DNA of 19,887 bases from a bacterium. GTDB lineage: Bacteria; AUK180. The DNA lies in assembly GCA_030622125.1 (NCBI GenBank), contig JAUXGM010000025.1, positions 1-19,887 on the forward strand. Reading direction: 5' to 3'. The position numbers and the translations under genes are program-made. Every line of letters begins with the position of its first letter. Positions within the stretch are counted from its first letter, which is position 1. Positions 14,764 to 19,887 of the stretch are shown here, one piece after another. A model generated the notes under the pieces. That model was given only the letters and a program-made list of their open reading frames with translations, ran no database searches and was not told where the DNA came from.

Positions 14764-14793
14764 ATTTTTCTTTTTATACTTTTTGGTATATAT

Positions 14794-16410
14794 TTACAAT
14801 CCCACATTGTAGTTCTTTGGGATTTCGATAATGTATTTGATCTTAAATAATTTCTTTTCTTTTTTATTTATCGGAAGTTCCCATTTGATTATTCCTGTTT
14901 TTTCGTTTAATTCATATCCTTCGGGTGTGATCTTAACGCCATTAACCTTGATCTTGCTATCCTGCGATACGGGTATTCTGTCGTATACAACCAACTGATA
15001 TGAATTGACATTAAGATTCTCGACCTTTATACTATATTCAAAATCATACTTTTTATTTTTTACAAGCAACTTCGGCGGATAGTATTTCCTTTTTTCAAGT
15101 TTGAATTTGACCTTGAAATAGTTCACGGGACCCAGATCAAGTTTGAATTTCTCCCCCGGTAAGATCTGTCTTATACTGTAATCCCCGACAAAATTATTAC
15201 CATAAAAAACAGAGATCTTTCCGGCAAGGATCGGTGCAAGACTTTTATTCACAGATTTTATTTGTGCATAAACCTTCGGTTCCATTCTCGGAACGGTCTT
15301 ATATATGGTTTCCCCTTTAATATTTTGTCTCTGCAAATATATTGTTTTTTCTTCACCTGTTGTGGGAATTGTAGAAAGCATTTTTGATCTATACTCAACT
15401 GCATAGGCATTCTCTACAACCTCGGCAGGGGCACTATACATTTTATCTTCACTTTCCGCAATTGATTCCATAGCCATTTTAGGTGCTTGCTGCATTATGT
15501 TATGCTTTCTTGACCTTCCCTTTGTCTTGCTGCGCCATGTAATATTTCTGAGATAATAGGGTTGAATTATCGGTGCTTTTACGCCATACCTTGGTACCGA
15601 AGTAGAAAGTGTCAATGCGACATCTTTCCAATCCTCACCGGTCCTTTGTGAAATAACACCGTAATATTCCATACTGATACCATCTTTTTTTGAGGAAAGG
15701 TATACACGGTAAGTTGGATACCAGCTTGCTCCGTAAGTCAAATATTTTATCTTAAAATTAAAGGTCTTGGGTTCGGAAACATAGCCGGTGATAGATATAC
15801 GTCTCTCCTCTTTACCACCGCCTGTGAGTTCATTTAATTTTTTTGTATAATATTGAATACTTTCTTGATAATTCTTTATCTTTTCACTATTATCATAAAT
15901 CGCATTCAATGTTGCAGTATATTTGGAAAGTATAAAAGAAAGTGTCTTAGTAAGATTATCAATATTCAGGGTTGATTTGGAAAATTGTTTGGAACTATCA
16001 TCTTCTACCTTTGCCTTTATTGATTCCAATGTTTTAATCTGGTTTTGAAGCGAATTATTTCTATTATTGAGATATTTTACCTTTTTTTGCAGTTCTCTTA
16101 TCTTTTGTTTGATATCTTTTATCTTTAAATTTGATTCTACCTTCAAATGAATTGTTTTGTATGCAATATTATAGAGTTTTATTCCGTTCTCTTGGACATC
16201 AACATTTATGGAATTTCTATCGATAGAGGTTGGCAAATTAGGAATATAGATCTCAAACCTACCTTTTGCAAGTGTTATTGTTCCTTCTCTGTTTACCATT
16301 GCCCGATCGTTATAAACGGTAACTCCTTTTATCTTCGCCGAAAGTTTTTTTTCACAAAACGGCATAGCAGCTAAAAAGACCAACAAAAAAATGATCAGTA
16401 GTTTTTTCAT
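14794..16410 (-). CDS. DUF4139 / mucoidy-inhibitor MuiA-family exported protein
   Basis: A 538-residue secreted or periplasmic protein. The N-terminus MKKLLIIFLLVFLAAMPFCE is a signal peptide; cleavage may be near LSA at 23-25, and the Cys at 19 is not in a good lipobox. Then comes a DUF4140-like domain (KIKGVTVYNDRAMVNREGTI, about 26-45), a charged coiled-coil stretch (about 90-190), and the DUF4139 domain with LTYGASWYPTYRVYLSS and GVISQRTGEDWKDVALTLST. The C-terminus has VVYDRIPVSQDSKIKV and ends in a TGIIKWELPI-type strand, as in family members. Function of this family is poorly known. It has its own strong promoter and GGAGG ribosome site and sits directly upstream of the BMC promoter, with no functional link seen. 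Confidence 0.88.
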   Translation of the reverse strand: MKKLLIIFLLVFLAAMPFCEKKLSAKIKGVTVYNDRAMVNREGTITLAKGRFEIYIPNLPTSIDRNSINVDVQENGIKLYNIAYKTIHLKVESNLKIKDIKQKIRELQKKVKYLNNRNNSLQNQIKTLESIKAKVEDDSSKQFSKSTLNIDNLTKTLSFILSKYTATLNAIYDNSEKIKNYQESIQYYTKKLNELTGGGKEERRISITGYVSEPKTFNFKIKYLTYGASWYPTYRVYLSSKKDGISMEYYGVISQRTGEDWKDVALTLSTSVPRYGVKAPIIQPYYLRNITWRSKTKGRSRKHNIMQQAPKMAMESIAESEDKMYSAPAEVVENAYAVEYRSKMLSTIPTTGEEKTIYLQRQNIKGETIYKTVPRMEPKVYAQIKSVNKSLAPILAGKISVFYGNNFVGDYSIRQILPGEKFKLDLGPVNYFKVKFKLEKRKYYPPKLLVKNKKYDFEYSIKVENLNVNSYQLVVYDRIPVSQDSKIKVNGVKITPEGYELNEKTGIIKWELPINKKEKKLFKIKYIIEIPKNYNVGL

Positions 16411-16428
16411 CTCTACCTCCAGTGGTAA

Positions 16429-16457
16429 AGTATATAATTTTTTTATATTTTTGTCAA
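16429..16457 (-). promoter_or_regulatory. Promoter of the DUF4139 gene
   Basis: TTGACA (16457-16452) and TATACT (16434-16429) with a 17-nt spacer, followed by a short leader with GGAGG at 16420-16416, five nucleotides before the ATG. A TAGAGA/TCTCTA stem (16458-16474) abuts the -35 box and includes the stop codon of the upstream transporter gene. Confidence 0.85.
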
Positions 16458-16471
16458 TAGAGATTCCGTCT

Positions 16472-17665
16472 CTAACGGGGCATGCTTCTCACAGTGGTTA
16501 CAAGAAAGAGTGATGCAATAAGAGAGAAGCCGGCACCGGTTAAAAATGCTACATGTGGAGAAAATTTTACCCACAAGAAACCAAAAAGAAGTGAAGAGGG
16601 TAATTTCCCTATCCCTATTGAAAAATTATACGCCCCAAATGCTTTTCCATAAATATTTTTAGAAGCAAGATCGGAAACAAATGCCTTTTGAACGCCTTCC
16701 GTTAAAGCATAGTAAAGTCCATAAAGTGCAAATACAAACCAGATCGTAATTGAGGTGTGATTTAATGAAAAAAGGATGTAGGAAACAGCATATATAAGCC
16801 AACCGACAACCAGTATTTTCTTTCTTCCAAGCCTATCGGAAATAATACCGGCAAGAGGTGCAACAGATATCTTGAACAGATGGAAAAATGACCACAAAAT
16901 TGGGATAAGAGCAATGGAAAGTTTTGATGATTTTGCTTTTAAAAGCAAAAATGCATCGGAAGAATTACCAAGAGTAAAGATAATTAAAGAAACAATGAAA
17001 AATATTAACGGTTTCGGCAATTTTTCATCGGTTTTATCTATTTCTTTTATATGTGGGATCCTTGCAACCTTTTTTTCCTTAACAGCAAATATAAAGATCA
17101 AAACCGCAATAATTCCGGGAATAATAGAAAGAAAAAAGACGGTGGAAATACTCTTGATATTATTATTATTTAAAAGCAGGATCGCAGATGCCAATATCGG
17201 ACCGATCAAAGCACCTAAATTATCCATTGAACGATGAAAACTATATGCAAAGCCCTGATTTTTTGAATCGGTAGAGCTTGCTATTAAAGCATCTCTCGGA
17301 GCAGTTCTTATTCCCTTTCCTACTCTATCAATTGCCCTGAATATAAAGATACCGCCCCAACCTTTTGCCAGTCCGATCAATGGACGGACCAAATTTGATA
17401 TTGTATATCCTATGACGGCAAATTTCTTCTTTTCCTTTCTTTTATCTGAAATAACACCAAAAAAATATTTTAAGACGGAAGCCATCGATTCCGCAACACC
17501 TTCTATTATCCCAAGAAATGCTGCCGCAGAAACCCCTGTTAATGAAGAAAGAAAGATCGGCAAAAGTGGATAGATCATTTCTGATGCAATATCATTGAAC
17601 AGGCTTACAAAAGACATTGAAAGAACATTTTTACTGATCTTTTTTCTATACTTCCTCTTTAACAT
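16472..17665 (-). CDS. Major facilitator superfamily transporter
   Basis: A roughly 397-residue integral inner-membrane protein with about 12 hydrophobic segments. The start region NVLSMSFVSLFNDIASEMIY leads into PLLPIFLSSLTGVSAAAFLG. The first cytoplasmic loop has the MFS signature GVISDKRKEKKK, and the loop between the halves repeats it as GIISDRLGRKKI. RAIDRVGKGIRTAPRDALIA is typical of a widespread uncharacterised bacterial MFS group. The substrate cannot be predicted. The ATG at 17665 is preferred over a GTG five codons earlier, because the promoter lies across the GTG. No ribosome site is seen. Single gene between guaB and the DUF4139 gene. Confidence 0.9.
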   Translation of the reverse strand: MLKRKYRKKISKNVLSMSFVSLFNDIASEMIYPLLPIFLSSLTGVSAAAFLGIIEGVAESMASVLKYFFGVISDKRKEKKKFAVIGYTISNLVRPLIGLAKGWGGIFIFRAIDRVGKGIRTAPRDALIASSTDSKNQGFAYSFHRSMDNLGALIGPILASAILLLNNNNIKSISTVFFLSIIPGIIAVLIFIFAVKEKKVARIPHIKEIDKTDEKLPKPLIFFIVSLIIFTLGNSSDAFLLLKAKSSKLSIALIPILWSFFHLFKISVAPLAGIISDRLGRKKILVVGWLIYAVSYILFSLNHTSITIWFVFALYGLYYALTEGVQKAFVSDLASKNIYGKAFGAYNFSIGIGKLPSSLLFGFLWVKFSPHVAFLTGAGFSLIASLFLVTTVRSMPR

Positions 17666-17670
17666 ATTTA

Positions 17671-17699
17671 ATTTTAGCACTTTTTTGTAATTTTTTCAA
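17671..17699 (-). promoter_or_regulatory. Promoter of the MFS gene
   Basis: TTGAAA (17699-17694) and TAAAAT (17676-17671) with a 17-nt spacer. The -10 box ends only five nucleotides before the ATG at 17665, implying a leaderless or nearly leaderless message. Confidence 0.6.
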
Positions 17700-17746
17700 T
17701 ATAGTTTTTTGTTACTGTGGTTCAGCCAAAAGAAAAACATTCCCCG

Positions 17747-17816
17747 TGTCATTATGAGTACCTTGCTGAAGAATCTATACTATTTCACCGCAGAGCCGCA
17801 AAGAACGCAAAGAAAG
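17747..17816. repeat. Short intergenic repeat fragments
   Basis: A TGTCATTATGAG head like the one at 8141, then GAAGAATCT, followed by CACCGCAGAGCCGCAAAG and further GAACGCAAAGAAA. Both look like parts of widespread bacterial intergenic repeats. No gene is present between 17700 and 18099. Confidence 0.55.
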
Positions 17817-17842
17817 AAAAATCCAGAATTTAAGTAAGAATA

Positions 17843-18077
17843 TTAACCACAGATTAGACGGATTAAACGGATAAAAACAATAATTTTTTTTATTAAAAGT
17901 AAAAATTGTTTAATGTAGAAGATTGAAATTCTCATCTTCTACCTCTTAATTTATTTACCTTTTTAAAGATGAAACTTATTTCATCTTTTACCTCAATCTT
18001 TCTGATTGAGGAATAAAAAATTTATTGAAAATTTAGAAATCTTTGAAATTCGTATAATCCGTTAAATCCGTGGTTAA
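17843..18077. repeat. 235-bp inverted-repeat (MITE-like) element with three internal hairpins
   Basis: The ends are a 30-bp imperfect inverted repeat: TTAACCACAGATTAGACGG at 17843 and the reverse complement of TTAACCACGGATTTAACGG ending at 18077 (25/30 matches). Inside, three hairpins stand close together: 17915-17923 with 17934-17942, 17965-17974 with 17979-17988 (10 bp, 4-nt loop), and 17991-17998 with 18004-18011 (8 bp, 5-nt loop). TCATCTTCTACCTC (17932) recurs as TCATCTTTTACCTC (17981). No coding frame is seen. It lies just after the guaB stop and may end that transcript. Confidence 0.7.
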
Positions 18078-18099
18078 AAAAATCTTGTTTTATAAAAAG

Positions 18100-19560
<1,461 letters not shown>

Positions 19561-19571
19561 TTATTTTCAAA

Positions 19572-19600
19572 AGTATAACATTTTAAAAACTTTTTTTCAA
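19572..19600 (-). promoter_or_regulatory. Promoter of guaB
   Basis: TTGAAA (19600-19595) and TATACT (19577-19572) with a 17-nt spacer; a leader of about 14-15 nt contains GGAGT before the guaB ATG. Confidence 0.8.
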
Positions 19601-19651
19601 TAGGTGGAAGACTTCAAAAGAAGTTGATAAGGTTAGTGAAGAATACCAGAG

Positions 19652-19726
19652 AATAAGGAAATACGGGAATAAGGAAATAAGTAAAACAATATCAAATTCT
19701 GTACCCCATAAAAAGAGGGACATACC
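19652..19726. repeat. 75-bp direct repeat, copy 1
   Basis: It starts AATAAGGAAATACGGGAATA and ends AAAGAGGGACATACC. It matches 19813-19887 at roughly 65 of 75 positions; the offset is 161 bp. Its 3' end forms the left arm of the hairpin at 19717-19761. Confidence 0.8.
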
Positions 19727-19761
19727 TCAACTTTCTGATTTTTAAAGTTGAGGTGTGTCCC
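19717..19761. repeat. REP-like long hairpin
   Basis: An 18-bp stem: GGGACATACCTCAACTTT (19717-19734) and AAAGTTGAGGTGTGTCCC (19744-19761), with a single mismatch that would be a G-U pair in RNA, around a 9-nt loop. A diverged copy in opposite orientation is at 8304-8451. Confidence 0.85.
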
Positions 19762-19812
19762 GGATTCTTCCTTAGATAACGATAGCCCACCCGAGAACAA
19801 TATAAACAAGGC

Positions 19813-19887
19813 AATAAGGAAATAAGGGAATAAGGAAATAAGAAAAACAATATTAATCTCCGCTCCCCATTAAAAGAGGGACATACC
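19813..19887. repeat. 75-bp direct repeat, copy 2 (hairpin cut by window edge)
   Basis: Same sequence family as 19652-19726, ending exactly with GGGACATACC at the window edge. The second hairpin presumably continues beyond the window. The region 19601-19887 holds no gene. Confidence 0.75.

Noticed and set aside
14764-14793. Terminator between the DUF4139 gene and the BMC promoter
   Set aside because: A weak TATACC/GTATA pairing is followed by an A-rich, not T-rich, stretch on the minus strand, so no intrinsic terminator is supported.
16458-16474. TAGAGA/TCTCTA stem at the MFS stop as a terminator
   Set aside because: The stem is only 6 bp and has no T-tract on the minus strand. It may be an operator near the DUF4139 promoter, but nothing supports that.

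Overview
The window is AT-rich bacterial chromosome in which every supported gene lies on the minus strand, so transcription runs from high to low coordinates. Two proteins with lipobox signal peptides point to a diderm. The combination of a sugar-phosphate type (SPU-like) bacterial microcompartment (BMC) operon, a four-helix-bundle gene and many short intergenic repeats is reminiscent of uncultured FCB-type or candidate-phylum bacteria (Cloacimonadota or WOR-3-like). That placement is a guess; nothing here fixes the phylum.

Layout from right to left, in transcription order: repeat-rich leader (19552-19887); guaB with a clear promoter; a 235-bp inverted-repeat element with three internal hairpins (17843-18077); an MFS transporter; a DUF4139/MuiA-family exported protein with its own promoter; the BMC operon (14728-8649); tRNA-Ser(GGA); a 557-bp repeat mosaic; and a seven-gene housekeeping operon (alaS, TPR lipoprotein, DUF151-like protein, recG, rsmD, coaD, second TPR lipoprotein) in which every junction overlaps and which runs off the left edge.

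The BMC operon is the most interesting part. In order it encodes PduL phosphotransacylase, BMC-H, BMC-P, PduP-type CoA-acylating aldehyde dehydrogenase, PduS-type Fe-S flavoprotein, a four-helix-bundle (23S intervening-sequence type) protein, a PduT-like BMC-T shell trimer with the cluster-binding Cys, an RpiB-like isomerase with a C-terminal extension, and a second BMC-P. The core chemistry implied is aldehyde to acyl-CoA to acyl-phosphate, with electrons from NADH removed through PduS and the PduT pore. No aldehyde-producing enzyme and no alcohol dehydrogenase are present, so RpiB is the only clue to the substrate (a sugar phosphate).

Five features of this operon deserve attention: a promoter placed so that pduL would be leaderless; an intrinsic terminator with a GAAA tetraloop between BMC-H and the rest; the four-helix-bundle gene enclosed by a 35-bp inverted repeat (33/35 identical) that supplies the stop codon of pduS; an RpiB with Asp in place of the usual catalytic Cys; and a C-terminal module on that RpiB resembling the N-terminus of EutQ/EutT. 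The tRNA-Ser promoter overlaps the end of the last BMC gene.
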